Assembly (NCBI GenBank): GCA_963847345.1
Contig: CAWJZU010000042.1
Span: 179,635 to 243,634 of the forward strand
Direction: 5' to 3'
Source of the DNA: DATARH01 sp963847345
GTDB taxonomy: Bacteria > Pseudomonadota > Alphaproteobacteria > ATCC43930 > CGMCC-115725
DNA: 64,000 nucleotides
A model generated the notes under the pieces. It was not told the DNA's origin, did not search any database, and saw nothing but the letters and a program-made list of their open reading frames with translations. Position numbers and translations under genes: made by a program. The stretch's first letter is position 1; each line of letters starts with the position of its first letter. Shown in pieces: positions 18,222 to 27,877 of the stretch.

Positions 18222-18932
18222 TTACAGTTTCTCGACCTCGATGGGAGCCTGCGGCGCGGCGACGCCGGCAGAAGCGGGCGGAGGCCCCAACGGCGGTGGG
18301 CCCGAAGCGACCGGGACGCTTGCTACCGACGGCGCGCCCGGCCTCATCTCGACATAGGAAACGACGCGCTTCACCCCGCGCACGCGGCGCGCGATGTCGG
18401 TAACCCGTTGCAGCTCCTGCGGGGTGCGCGCCATCCCGATCAGGTATACCGAGCCGTTCTCGGTTTCGATCATGTAATTGACGCCCCGAATGTCGGGGTC
18501 GAGCACAATGTCGGAGCGCACCTGCGTGCCGATCCAGCTGTCCTTTGCGTCGTCAAAGAATGTGTCGTTGCGCGTCACCTCGATCTCGTCATAGACCGCG
18601 CGCACGTTCGGTTGTTGTCGGGCAAGCTGGGCCGCCGTCACCTTCATTTCCGGCGTTGGCACCTGGCCGGTCAACAGAACCCGCCCGTCGTAGACGGTGA
18701 CCGTGACGGCAGCGTCAAGTTTCCGGTCGGTTTTCGAAAGGGACTGCCTGATGTTCGTGGTGATCGCGAAATCGCTGGCAACCCCTTCCGGGCCACGCTC
18801 CTGGCCAGCGACATAACCTCCGCCGGCGGCTGCGGCCAGGCCGCCGACCACGACGGCGCCGACGCAGCCGCCTAGCCCCAGCGGCACACCCAGCACTGCG
18901 GCCAATGCGACGATCGACGTAATTCGGGCCAT
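18222..18932 (-). CDS. BON-domain lipoprotein (OsmY/DolP-like)
   Basis: 236 residues from ATG 18932, or 241 if the ATG at 18947 is used. The signal ends LGLGGC, a lipobox, followed by a glycine/alanine-rich stretch. Two BON domains follow: about residues 60-125 (ITTNIRQSLSKTDRKL...GRVLLTGQVPTPEMK) and 135-205 (GTQVRSDIVLDPDI...GSVYLIGMARTPQEL). The C-terminus is proline-rich. This is the layout of DolP/YraP-type outer-membrane lipoproteins that bind phospholipid and guard envelope integrity. In many bacteria yraP/dolP lies near yraN and rsmI, as it does here. Confidence 0.85.
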   Translation of the reverse strand: MARITSIVALAAVLGVPLGLGGCVGAVVVGGLAAAAGGGYVAGQERGPEGVASDFAITTNIRQSLSKTDRKLDAAVTVTVYDGRVLLTGQVPTPEMKVTAAQLARQQPNVRAVYDEIEVTRNDTFFDDAKDSWIGTQVRSDIVLDPDIRGVNYMIETENGSVYLIGMARTPQELQRVTDIARRVRGVKRVVSYVEMRPGAPSVASVPVASGPPPLGPPPASAGVAAPQAPIEVEKL

Positions 18933-19129
18933 GTTCCCCCGCACCATGCTCCCCCCAGCAGCAAATCCGTTGCCGAATTGTGCGATTTTTCTGTCGGACG
19001 CGCCAATATCGCCCGGTTACTGCCGCCGTGAAGCGCCGCCTCTCGCGATCGACACGAATCGCTCGGCAGTGTCGTGGCTGCGCACCGGCGGCTGGGCAAG
19101 AAATTGGCGAGGCGGACCGCGGGCCGGCT

Positions 19130-19516
19130 TCACTCGTCCGCACGCCAAACGCCTGACAGATGGCGGGGAGCGCGCAGCTTCGCAACGAGCATTACGTCGA
19201 ACCGCACCGTCAGACCGGCCAGCTCCGGCCGCGCCAGAAGGAACGCCGACGCCGCGCGCGCAATCCGCCGGCGCTGCCGCGGCGCGACGGCGGACACGGC
19301 ATCGGCGGCGGTGCCGCGCGCCTTGACCTCGATAATCGCGAGCACGTTGCCGCGCCGCGCGATAATGTCGATTTCACCGGCCGGACAGCGCCAGTCGCGG
19401 GCGATAATCCGCCACAACCGGAGCCGCAGATTGCAGCGGCAGAGGAACTCCGCCAATTGGCCGCGCCGCCGCGCCCGCTGACGCCGCAACCGGGAGCGCG
19501 CCGCCGTTTTCATCAT
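19130..19516 (-). CDS. yraN: YraN family protein (UPF0102)
   Basis: 128 residues, basic N-terminus (RRQRARRRGQLAEFL), then WRCPAGEIDIIARRGNVLAIIEVKAR, the restriction-endonuclease-like core of UPF0102 with the GEID and EVK motifs. The start codon overlaps the stop of rsmI upstream by four bases. YraN is a Holliday-junction-resolvase-like protein of unknown exact role, almost always encoded beside rsmI. Confidence 0.9.
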   Translation of the reverse strand: MMKTAARSRLRRQRARRRGQLAEFLCRCNLRLRLWRIIARDWRCPAGEIDIIARRGNVLAIIEVKARGTAADAVSAVAPRQRRRIARAASAFLLARPELAGLTVRFDVMLVAKLRAPRHLSGVWRADE

Positions 19517-20544
19517 CCCTGTTCCGGCTTTTCGTGCGTTAACGCGAGCGCGCGTTCGTAAAGCGCGCGGCGCGCGACGCCGGTTTCCTCGGCGAGCAGC
19601 GCCACCGCATCGCGCAGGCTGTGTGCGGCAAGCAGCCCCCTCAGCCGCGCTTCGATGTCATCCTCGACGGCGACCGGAGCAGCCGCGGGTGGGCCTACGA
19701 CGATAACCGCTTCGCCACGCGGCGGGCCGGCTTCGCGATAGTGCCGGGCCAGCGCGTCGAGCGGAGCGCGGCGAGTTTCCTCGTGACGTTTGGTCAGCTC
19801 GCGAGCGATGGCTGCTTCCCGCGCGCCGAGGATCTCAACCATGTCGGCGAGTGCGGCGGCGAGGCGCGATGGACCCTCGAAAAAGATCAGCGTCGCATCA
19901 AGCGCGGCCCATTGCGTCAACGCCCGCCGCCGCGCCGCCGCGCGAGGCGGCAGGAACCCCGCGAATAAAAACTTGTCGGGCGGGAGGCCGGACAGGATCA
20001 GTGCCGTCAGCGCCGCCGATGGTCCCGGCGCGGCGGTCACCGGAATTCCCTCGGCGAGCGCCGCCCGCACCAGCTTGAAGCCTGGGTCGGATACCAGTGG
20101 TGTACCGGCGTCGGAAACCAGCGCGAGAGTTTCGCCGCGCCGCAGCGCCTCGAGTACGGAGGGGCGAACCCGATCGGCATTGTGGTCGTGATAAGGGTCG
20201 AGCGGCTTGTCGATCCCAAAATGCCCAAGCAGCCGCGCCGTGACCCTGGTATCCTCGCACAGGATGCGGTCGGCGCCGCGCAGGACCCAGAGCGCGCGCA
20301 GCGTGATGTCGCCGAGATTGCCGATTGGCGTCGCGACGAGATGCAGACCCGGCGCCAGCGCATGCCCCGGGCGCCAATCCGGCTGCCAATCCGCTACCCA
20401 ATCCGCCAGGTCGCGACGGCCCGTGGCATCGGGCGGCTCGCCGTGCTGACGTCTCGATTGCCGCTCAGATTGCTTCTGTGCGGGTTTACTTGTCGGAGGA
20501 CGATGGTTAGGGTCGCCGCCACTCGCATCGCGGGCGGAGGCCAT
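19513..20544 (-). CDS. rsmI: 16S rRNA (cytidine-1402-2'-O)-methyltransferase RsmI
   Basis: The conserved tetrapyrrole-methylase-type domain begins LHLVATPIGNLGDITLRAL, then LCEDTRVTARLL, ALVSDAGTPLVSDPG and TAAPGPSAALTALILSGLP, all diagnostic of RsmI, which methylates the ribose of C1402 in 16S rRNA using AdoMet. From ATG 20544 the protein is 343 residues with a non-conserved, charged extension of about 70 residues before the domain. An even earlier ATG at 20580 would overlap the divergent lipoprotein gene. Translation is coupled to yraN through an ATGA overlap. Confidence 0.92.
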   Translation of the reverse strand: MASARDASGGDPNHRPPTSKPAQKQSERQSRRQHGEPPDATGRRDLADWVADWQPDWRPGHALAPGLHLVATPIGNLGDITLRALWVLRGADRILCEDTRVTARLLGHFGIDKPLDPYHDHNADRVRPSVLEALRRGETLALVSDAGTPLVSDPGFKLVRAALAEGIPVTAAPGPSAALTALILSGLPPDKFLFAGFLPPRAAARRRALTQWAALDATLIFFEGPSRLAAALADMVEILGAREAAIARELTKRHEETRRAPLDALARHYREAGPPRGEAVIVVGPPAAAPVAVEDDIEARLRGLLAAHSLRDAVALLAEETGVARRALYERALALTHEKPEQG

Positions 20545-20546
20545 CC

Positions 20547-21791
20547 TTGCTGCACGGGCGTCTTCTGCGTGTCGCCTCAACCTTTATCGCTTTCGCGCTG
20601 CTGCTCGCCCTCGCCGCCTGCGGCGGCCGGATGGTACCGGCACCGCTCGGGCCGCCGCAACCGTCGATTGCCGCTCCGAAGCTGCCGCCGCCGATCCAGC
20701 CGGAACCGCTGCCGCCGCCGGGGGCCGGGCAGATCAAGGTCGGCGTCCTGCTGCCGCTGTCGGGGCCGAACGCCGAGCTTGGCCAGGCAATGCTCGAGGC
20801 GGCCCAGCTTGCGCTGTTCGCGACAGCCGGCGAACGGCTGACCCTGGTGCCGCGCGACACGGCCGGTGCGGGCGGCGCCACCGCGGCGGCACGCTCGGCG
20901 GTGGCCGATGGCGCGCAGTTGCTTCTCGGGCCGCTGCTCGCCGCCGAGGTCGAGGCGGTGCGGCCGATCGCGAACGAGGCCAAGGTCAATGTCATCGCCT
21001 TCGCGACGCAGACCCAGGTGGCCGGCGGCAATGTGTTTCTGATGGGGTTCCTGCCGCGTCAGGAAGTGGCGCGCGAGGTGTCGTTTGCCCGCGAGCGCGG
21101 CTTGCGCCGGTTCGGTGCGCTGGCGCCGAGCACGCCGTACGGCCGGCTGATGACCGAGGTGCTGCGCGACACGACCGCCTCGGCCGGCGGGACGGTAACA
21201 AAAGTCGAATACTTGAACCCCGACGGCTCCGATGTGGCGGCCGCCGTGCAGCGGCTGATCGGCCCAGGAATCGGCCCAAACCTTGGCCCAGGTGGCGCGC
21301 CGGATGCGAAGGTCGAGTTCGAGGCGCTGCTGCTGCCGCTCGGCGGCGACCAGTTGAAACAGACAGCGCGCGAGATCAGGGCGGCCGGCGCGGGAGCCGC
21401 CAAGGTTCAGCTGCTCGGCAGCGGGTTGTGGGACGACCGGTCGATCGCCGGCGAGCCGGCGTTGTACGGTGGCTGGTTCGCCGCCGCGCCGCCGGAGCAG
21501 CGACACGAGTTCGACAGCCGCTTTCAGGCGACCTACGGCCGCCCGCCGCCGCGGCTTGCCTCGCTCGCCTTCGATGCCGCCGCGCTCGCCGCGGTGCTGT
21601 CGAAGCGCGCGCGCGACCCGTTCTCGCGTCAGGCGATCCTGAACCCGAGCGGGTTTACCGGCGTCGACGGTCTGTTCCGCTTCACCGAGCAGGGGCTGGT
21701 GCAGCGCGGCCTGGCGGTGCTCGAAGTGACGCCGGACGGGACGCGGGTGATCAGCCCGGCGCCGACGAGCTTCCGCGACCTGGCGTTTTAG
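20547..21791 (+). CDS. Penicillin-binding protein activator, LppC/LpoA-type lipoprotein
   Basis: 414 residues. A TTG start at 20547 is chosen because GGAGG lies seven bases upstream and no ATG or GTG precedes the signal peptide. The signal ends LALAAC (lipobox, Cys about 25), then a proline-rich linker, then a periplasmic-binding-like fold (IKVGVLLPLSGPNAELGQAMLEAAQLAL, LLGPLLAAEVEAV). LpoA in E. coli activates PBP1a from the outer membrane; alphaproteobacterial relatives lack its TPR domain, as here. It is divergent from rsmI with start codons only two bases apart, matching the common lpoA-rsmI-yraN locus. Confidence 0.87.
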   Translation: MLHGRLLRVASTFIAFALLLALAACGGRMVPAPLGPPQPSIAAPKLPPPIQPEPLPPPGAGQIKVGVLLPLSGPNAELGQAMLEAAQLALFATAGERLTLVPRDTAGAGGATAAARSAVADGAQLLLGPLLAAEVEAVRPIANEAKVNVIAFATQTQVAGGNVFLMGFLPRQEVAREVSFARERGLRRFGALAPSTPYGRLMTEVLRDTTASAGGTVTKVEYLNPDGSDVAAAVQRLIGPGIGPNLGPGGAPDAKVEFEALLLPLGGDQLKQTAREIRAAGAGAAKVQLLGSGLWDDRSIAGEPALYGGWFAAAPPEQRHEFDSRFQATYGRPPPRLASLAFDAAALAAVLSKRARDPFSRQAILNPSGFTGVDGLFRFTEQGLVQRGLAVLEVTPDGTRVISPAPTSFRDLAF

Positions 21792-21914
21792 CCCCGGGGG
21801 ACGCGAGCTGACGACAGGGTCGATAGAACGCAGCTCCTGGCAAAACGCGGCGCGCGCTGCGGTAGATAGGCGATCGCGGTCCCCTGACCCGCGGATGCGA
21901 CCGGAGCGCTGCTG

Positions 21915-23208
21915 ATGTCCAAAGCCGAACCGCATCGCCTCTCAGCGGCGGCGCTCGCCCGGCTGATCGAGGCCGGCGAGCTGACCGCCGAAACCGTCGT
22001 GCGCAGCTGCCTCGAGCGTATCCGCGACCGCGATCCGGTCGTGCGCGCCTGGGCTTGGCTCGATCCCGAACAGGCGCTCGACGCGGCCCGGGCGTGCGAC
22101 AAGGGCGGCGGGCGCGGCGTGCTGCAGGGCGTGCCGTTCGGTATCAAGGACATTTTCGATACGGCCGACATGCCGACCGGCTATGGCTCGCCGATCTACA
22201 CCGGATGCCGCCCGAGCTTCCAGGCGAGCGCGGCATCCCTTCCGCAAGCGGCCGGCGCGATCCTGCTCGGCAAGACCGTGACGACCGAATTCGCCAATCG
22301 CCACCCCGGCCCGACTTCGCACCCGCTGAACCCGATGCACACGCCGGGCGGTTCGTCGAGCGGCTCGGCGGCGGCGGTCGCCGATTTCATGGTGCCGCTC
22401 GCGATCGGCACGCAGACCGGCGGCTCGGTGATCCGCCCGGCGGCCTATTGCGGGGTCGTCGGGTTCAAGCCGAGCTTCGGCCTCTATCCGCCGGCCGGCA
22501 TGCACCCGAACACAGAAAGCCTCGACACGGTCGGCACGATGGCGCGCTCGGTCGAGGACACGGCGCTGTTCCGCGCCGCGCTGATGGCGATCCCGTACGA
22601 ACCGCCGCGAATGCCGGATCGCCCGCCGCGGCTCGCGCTGTGCCGCACGATGCATTGGGACCGGGCCGAGCCGGAGGGACGGGCGGTGCTCGAAGACGCC
22701 GCCGCAATGCTACGCGCCGCCGGGGCGGAAGTGATCGACAGCGAATTGCCGGCCGAATGCGCCGATATTTCCGAGACCCAGCGGCAGCACAGCGCCTACG
22801 AGGCGCCGCGCGTCCACGCGCCGGAATTGCGCCGCCACGAGTCGTTGCTGAGCGGCGACCTGATCGACGGCAAGATCGCCGATGGCCGCGAACTGAGCCT
22901 CGATGATTTCCGCACCGCCTGGCGCCGCGCCGATCAGTGCCCGCGCCGCGGCGAACGAGTGGTCCCTCGGGTTCGACGCGATCCTGACACTGCCGGCTCC
23001 GGGTCAGGCGCCGAAGGGGCTCGGCTCGACCGGCTCGGCGGTGTTCAACGCGCTGTGGACATTGCTTTACATGCCGTGCCTGACATTGCCTTCCGGCGAG
23101 GGGCCGGACGGGCTGCCGGTCGGCATCCAGCTGGTCGGCCGCCGCCACGGCGACGCAAGGCTGCTCGATGTCGGGTTGTGGGTCGAGCGCACCTTGGGAG
23201 CACGGTAA
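21915..23208 (+). pseudogene. Amidase (amidase-signature family), copy 1, frameshifted
   Basis: From ATG 21915 the frame shows the Ser-cisSer-Lys triad region of amidase-signature enzymes: the catalytic Lys in FGIKDIFDTADMPT, then HTPGGSSSGSAAAVADF and GTQTGGSVIRPAAYCG. Near 22930-22960 homology moves one frame (ANEWSLGFDAILTLPAPGQAPKGLG ... GLPVGIQLVG) and ends at TAA 23206-23208. One inserted base explains this. The original protein would be about 430 residues. It is tandem with a second amidase whose ATG overlaps this stop (TAATG). Confidence 0.85.
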
Positions 23209-24496
23209 TGACAGATGCAGCCCATGGGCCGAACCGGCTTTCCGCGGCCGAAGCGATCGCGCAACTCGCGCTCCGGCGCGCTGACCGCCGAGGCGCTGAC
23301 CCGCGCCTGTCTCGACCGCGCCGCCGAGCGCGCCTCGGTCAAGGCGTGGATTTGGCTCGACCCGGAGCAGGCGTTGGCGCAAGCCCGCGAAGCCGATCGC
23401 GCCGGGCGTCCCGGCCCGCTCGCCGGATTGCCGATCGGGGTCAAGGACATCATCGACACCGCCGACATGCCGACCGAGCACGGCTCGCCGATCTATCGCG
23501 GCAACCGTCCCTTCGCCGACGCGGCGTGCGTCGCGCTGCTGCGCATGGCCGGCGGCACGATGATGGGGAAAACGGTCACGACCGAGTTCGCCAACCGCTT
23601 TCCGGGCGAGACCGTCAACCCGCACAACCCGGCGCACACGCCGGGCGGCTCGTCGAGCGGCTCGGCGGCGGCGGTCGCCGATTTCCAGGTACCCGCCGCG
23701 CTCGGCACACAGACCGGCGGCTCGGTGATCCGCCCGTCGGCGTTCTGCGGCGTCGTCGGCTACAAGCCGAGCTTCGGCGAGTTCAGCCGCGCCGGCATCA
23801 AACTGCAATGCCACAACCTCGACACGCTCGGCATCCTCTGCCGCAGCCTCGACGACCTGCCGCCGTTGCGCGCCGCGATCCTCGACGCACCCCGCCGCGA
23901 CATCGACCGCGCCGTCTCGGCGCCGCGCATCGGCCTGTGCCGCACGCCGGCCTGGGAGCGCGCCGACGCGGCGACGCAGGCGCTGATCGAGCGCACCGCC
24001 GCGAAACTGTCGGCGGCCGGCGCGCGAGTCTCCGAGATCGACGTTCGCGCCGGAGTTCGCGAACATCCTCGAACACCATCGCCGCATCTTCAATTTCGAG
24101 GCGGCGCGCAACTACGCCTACGAATACGAGCAGCACCACGAGCAGGTCAGCCAGGTCCTGCGCGACACGGTGCTGACCCCGGGGCGCGAATTGCCGCTCG
24201 CCGCCTATGTCGAGGCGATCGAGACCGCCGAAGCCTTCCGCCGCCACCTCGACGACATCTTTTCCGATGTCGATCTGCTGCTGACCCCGAGCGCCGCCGG
24301 CGAAGCGCCCGAAGGTCTCGGCTCGACCGGCGACCCGAGCTTCAATTCGATCTGGACCCTGGCCTGGACCCCCTGCGTCACCCTACCCGCCGCCACCGGC
24401 CCGCACGGCCTGCCGCTCGGCATCCAGCTAGTCGGCCCCCGCTTCCGCGACGAAGCAATGCTCGCCGCCGCCGCCTGGATCCAGCCCCGTCTATAG
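23208..24496 (+). pseudogene. Amidase (amidase-signature family), copy 2, two frameshifts
   Basis: ATG 23208 opens MTDAAHGPNRLSAAEAIAQL. Near 23269 one extra base moves homology to the next frame (GALTAEALTRACLD), which carries GVKDIIDTADMPT (Lys), HTPGGSSSGSAAAVADF and GTQTGGSVIRPSAFCG. Near 24045 a second shift leads to FANILEHHRRIFNFEAARNY and the end at TAG 24494-24496. Without the two insertions it would be about 428 residues. It is clearly a duplicate of copy 1; substrates of such pairs include amides, ureas and allophanate-like compounds. Confidence 0.85.
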
Positions 24497-24615
24497 GGTT
24501 GCTACGCGCCGAAAGCGGACCCTTGGCCTAGCCCCGCTCTGGGGCCGTTTAGCCGCCACAGGTACGAGGTCGACGACATCGATTTTTGGCGCGTCGCCAG
24601 CTTCGCCGTGCGTCC

Positions 24616-25512
24616 TCAGCCGCCGGCAAATTGTGCGCGCATTGGCTGGATGTGTTCCCAGAAGAAATCAGCGAAGGCGCGCACGTGCGGCACGGATTTC
24701 ACATCCGCGCGAACGATCAGCCAGAATTCGGCATCGAGCTCCGCGACCGGTGGCAGACAGCGCACAAGATCCGGATCGGCATCTCCGACCAAACACGGCA
24801 GCGTCGCAATGCCGAGCCCAGCTTTCAACGCGGCGACGAGGTTGGTGAGACTGTTGCTGCGGGCACTGATCTTCGAGTTCGGGACCGCACGCGCCAACCA
24901 GAGCGGGCCGGGAAGATTGGCCATTGCTCCCTCTACGCCGACGACCGCACGTCCATCGAGCGCTTGGAGCGTAGCAGGGACGCCGTGCTCCTCGGCATAG
25001 GCTCTGTTACAGTACACGCTCCAAGCAATGTGCGGGAGCCGTCGCGCGACGATACCGGCTCCTCGCGGCGATGAGCTGGCACGCACCGCAACATCGGCCT
25101 CGCCGCTTGCCACGTCGAGACGACGATCGTCCGCGATCAGCTCGACCAGTATGCCTGGATGCTGCTCGTGAAATTCCTTCAGCAGCGGCGCTATCACGAG
25201 GTTGGCGAAGATTTCGCTGGTGGTGACGCGCACCGAGCCAGACAGCAGCCGCTGCTCTGCTTCTATTGCTCTCCCCAGCGTCGTTACTTCGCTATCGATC
25301 CGGGCCGCCACTGTCGCGACATGCTGCCCAAGCGGCGTCAAACGATATCCGCTTTGTTGGCGGTCGAAGAGTTCGGCGCCGACCGAGGCCTCGACGTGGG
25401 CGATGCGGCGCATCACCGTGGTCTGATTGACCCCGAGCGCATGCGCAGCCCGAAGCGCTGAGCCTGCGCGTGCAACCGCGAGGACGAAGCGGAGATCGTC
25501 CCAATCGATCAT
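24616..25512 (-). CDS. LysR family transcriptional regulator
   Basis: 298 residues. Residues 1-60 are the LysR winged helix (WDDLRFVLAVARAGSALRAAHALGVNQTTVMRRI). The rest is the type-2 periplasmic-like effector domain (VRVTTSEIFANLVIAPLL, DVAVRASSSPRG). It is divergent from an intradiol dioxygenase gene, so it probably controls that gene with an aromatic intermediate as inducer. A 5-bp inverted repeat separated by AAAA sits just in front of its start. The start MIDWDD at 25512 is the family-typical one. Confidence 0.87.
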   Translation of the reverse strand: MIDWDDLRFVLAVARAGSALRAAHALGVNQTTVMRRIAHVEASVGAELFDRQQSGYRLTPLGQHVATVAARIDSEVTTLGRAIEAEQRLLSGSVRVTTSEIFANLVIAPLLKEFHEQHPGILVELIADDRRLDVASGEADVAVRASSSPRGAGIVARRLPHIAWSVYCNRAYAEEHGVPATLQALDGRAVVGVEGAMANLPGPLWLARAVPNSKISARSNSLTNLVAALKAGLGIATLPCLVGDADPDLVRCLPPVAELDAEFWLIVRADVKSVPHVRAFADFFWEHIQPMRAQFAGG

Positions 25513-25520
25513 GGAACATA

Positions 25521-25534
25521 CTGCGAAAACGCAG
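25521..25534. promoter_or_regulatory. Candidate LysR operator
   Basis: CTGCGAAAACGCAG, a perfect 5-bp inverted repeat around four A's inside TACTGCGAAAACGCAGAA. It lies eight bases upstream of the LysR start and 151 bp before the divergent dioxygenase start. It fits the loose LysR T-N11-A palindrome and would suit autorepression. The assignment is by position and form only. Confidence 0.4.
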
Positions 25535-25685
25535 AATGACTTGGCAAGAGCGCCGAATGAAATCCGGGCAGTTTCGATCCTATCTGTACGGAACTGGCAA
25601 CGCTGATGCGAAATAACCGGCAGAATCGATACCTTATCTCGCCGTGGCAAGCGGCGAGGCGATCAACCGCTTCCAGGAGATGACC

Positions 25686-26567
25686 ATGGCCTACGTAACC
25701 GAAGACAACCTCACCGACGTGGCGCTGGAGCGCTGGAAGGACATCCCCGATCCGCGCCTGCGTCAGATCATGCAATCGCTGATCAAGCACCTGCACGGCT
25801 TCGTGCGCGATATCGAGCCGACGCAGGAGGAATGGGCGACCGCGATCGATTGGCTCACCCGCACCGGCAAGCTGTGCTCGGAGAAGCGGCAGGAATTCAT
25901 CCTCGCCTCCGACGTGCTGGGCGTGAGCATGTTGGTCGACGCGATCAATCATCGCCGCCCGAGCGGAGCCACCCCGAGCACGGTCGAAGGGCCGTTCCAC
26001 GTGCCCAACGCACCGCCGATCGCCAACGGCGGCGATATGGCGCAAGGCGCGCCGGGGGTGCCCTGCTTCATCACCGGCACGGTCAAGGGGCTCGACGGCG
26101 AGCCAGTGGCGGGCGGCGTGCTCGATCTCTGGCAAACCGACGGCGAGGGGTTTTACGAGGACCAGCGCGACGTCAGCGGCCCATGGATGCGCGGGCTCTA
26201 CCGAACCCAGGGCGACGGCAGCTACGTCATCCGCACCGTCGTGCCGATCTCCTACGCCATCCCGATGGACGGCCCCGTCGGCGAGCTGATGGAGCGCACA
26301 AATATCAGCCACATGCGGCCGGCCCACATCCATTTCGCCATCAGTGCGCCCGGCTATTACGGCTGCGTCACCCACCTGTTCCGCGACGGCGACGAGTTCA
26401 TCGAGACCGACGTGGTCTACGGCGTCAAGGAGCCGTTGATCGTCGACTTCGTCGAGCGGCCGCCCGGCAAGGCGCCGACCGGCGAGGTACTCGCTACCCC
26501 GTTCTTCGAGATCAAGTACGACTTCGTGTTGCAGAAAGCGGCGCAGGCGCTCGCCGCGGCGGAGTAA
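25686..26567 (+). CDS. Intradiol ring-cleavage dioxygenase (hydroxyquinol/catechol 1,2-dioxygenase type)
   Basis: 293 residues. An N-terminal helical dimerisation domain (RLRQIMQSLIKHLHGFVRD...) precedes the beta-sandwich with TPSTVEGPFHVPNAP, GGVLDLWQTDGEGFYEDQ, the Tyr ligands in GLYRTQGDGSYVIRT and SYAIP, and the His ligands in RPAHIHFAISAPGY. Fe(III) enzymes of this type open catechol or hydroxyquinol to cis,cis-muconate or maleylacetate. The second ATG of ATGACCATG is used because AGGAG is seven bases ahead of it. No other pathway genes (reductase, muconate cycloisomerase) are next to it. Confidence 0.88.
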   Translation: MAYVTEDNLTDVALERWKDIPDPRLRQIMQSLIKHLHGFVRDIEPTQEEWATAIDWLTRTGKLCSEKRQEFILASDVLGVSMLVDAINHRRPSGATPSTVEGPFHVPNAPPIANGGDMAQGAPGVPCFITGTVKGLDGEPVAGGVLDLWQTDGEGFYEDQRDVSGPWMRGLYRTQGDGSYVIRTVVPISYAIPMDGPVGELMERTNISHMRPAHIHFAISAPGYYGCVTHLFRDGDEFIETDVVYGVKEPLIVDFVERPPGKAPTGEVLATPFFEIKYDFVLQKAAQALAAAE

Positions 26568-26759
26568 AGGGCTCGTGTAGCGCGCATGGAGCGAAAGCGC
26601 AATGCGGAGCTGGGCTCGCCGCACCGCACCAACCCGGATTAACCGAGCGGTCATTTGCCGGGTCAAATGCGGCGAGCGGGGCGGCATCAAGACGCTCCTC
26701 GCGCTGATCTGCCAAGCGTACCTGAAGAGACCATCAATCCAGGAAAAGGAATAATCACG

Positions 26760-27260
26760 ATGAGTGCCACCGGTGATACTCGCACGGTCAACAATGAACT
26801 GAGTGCTGAGTGGTTGCAATCAAGACCCGGAGAGTACTTCTTAATTCGGATTCCAGCGTCGGCAACAAATGGTTGTTACTCCGTTACGGAAATCCTCTCA
26901 AGTCCTGGTGACAGCACCCCGGTCCACCTTCACGAGAAAGAGGACGAGCATATCCTCGTCATGGAGGGAACGGCGCGGGTCTTGTACGGCGACAAGACGT
27001 TCGACGCCACGGCCGGAACGGTGGTTAGCCTCGCCCGGGGCATCCCGCACGCGTGGGGAAATCCCACCGATACTCGGCTGCGGCTGGTGATTACTCTCGC
27101 GCCGGGCGGCATTGAGGAGATCTTGCCATTGATTGCTACAAGTGGCGATCAACTGAACATAATGGCGCTTGCAGACAAATATGCAGTTCGGCTTATCGGC
27201 CCTCCTCTATTGGCTGCCCAGAACGCCAATAGCGTATCACCAGCGAAACGGCAAAATTAA
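26760..27260 (+). CDS. Cupin domain protein
   Basis: 166 residues with one cupin barrel: PVHLHEKEDEHILVMEG carries the His-X-His, Glu motif 1, and GTVVSLARGIPHAWGN motif 2 with the last metal His. A single conserved cupin like this may be a dioxygenase, isomerase or sensor; no substrate can be given. Its base composition is visibly lower in GC and has more A/T-ending codons than the flanking genes, and it sits beside gene remnants, so it may have been acquired by transfer. AGGAA precedes ATG 26760. Confidence 0.8.
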   Translation: MSATGDTRTVNNELSAEWLQSRPGEYFLIRIPASATNGCYSVTEILSSPGDSTPVHLHEKEDEHILVMEGTARVLYGDKTFDATAGTVVSLARGIPHAWGNPTDTRLRLVITLAPGGIEEILPLIATSGDQLNIMALADKYAVRLIGPPLLAAQNANSVSPAKRQN

Positions 27261-27309
27261 CATCAGAGATATATGCACCGTTTTTGTAAGGAGTAATGCC
27301 ATGAGTCAC

Positions 27310-27579
27310 AGGGAATTCTCCCACATCGGCCTCTCGACACTCAACTCGACAAGACCCGAGAAGGAAGCCGATACCGAACGGCTTGTCGGTCAAGGAGCGA
27401 ACGCGATGAATCGCGTCGCGCAGCAGGTCCGGCGAATGGAATTGCCCCTGCATCATGCCGAGCCCGCCGGCACCGCTCACCGCGGCCGCGAGCTCCGTGC
27501 AACTGAGGTCAGGACCCATCGGTGCGGAAATGACCGGAAGCTCGATCCCGAGCGTATCGCAGAGATGTGTTCGAAGCAT
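27310..27579 (-). pseudogene. Nitronate monooxygenase, N-terminal fragment
   Basis: From ATG 27579, with GAGGAGG just upstream, about 85 residues match the start of nitronate monooxygenase (2-nitropropane dioxygenase): LCDTLGIELPVISAPMG, ELAAAVSGAGGLGMMQG, and LTDKPFGIGFLL. The FMN-binding rest of the TIM barrel is absent; the frame continues without similarity to 27193 beside the cupin gene. So a once complete gene has been cut, with its start and ribosome-binding site intact. Confidence 0.75.
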
Positions 27580-27609
27580 GACCCCTCCTCGCTCTCATGC
27601 GAGTTTTAA

Positions 27610-27877
27610 TTTAAGAGACCTTCGTCGGAACGCAAGCCAGTGGGCAAGATGCGCGACTCGAAACTTCATCGAGACGTTCCCCGCGTTTGTGGCTGCAGTG
27701 GTTCTTGTCCATGTGCTCGGCCGTGAAGCTGCGCTTAGCGAATGGAGAGCTGGTCTCTATTTGTCAGCCAGGCTGGTGTACCTTCCCCTCTACGCACTTG
27801 GCATTCCCTTGCTTCGTTCGCTCGTCTGGAACATAGCATTCTCTGGAATTGTCCTTCTTTTACTTTCATCAGTCTAG
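27610..27877 (+). pseudogene. MAPEG family membrane protein, C-terminal fragment
   Basis: The frame ending at TAG 27875-27877 reads ATRNFIETFPAFVAAVVLVHVLGREAAL, then GLYLSARLVYLPLYALGIPLLRSLVW and a final hydrophobic helix. This is the conserved second half of MAPEG proteins (RNF.ETFP and RL.Y.P.Y..GIP.LRT). The first membrane helices and start are missing; upstream the frame runs into the nitronate monooxygenase remnant. MAPEG proteins are eicosanoid/glutathione membrane enzymes; this copy is non-functional. Confidence 0.7.

Noticed and set aside
21915..24176. A single 753-codon frame covering both amidases
   Set aside because: After about residue 340 the translation loses all similarity, while the amidase continues in another frame; the long frame is a by-product of the shifts.
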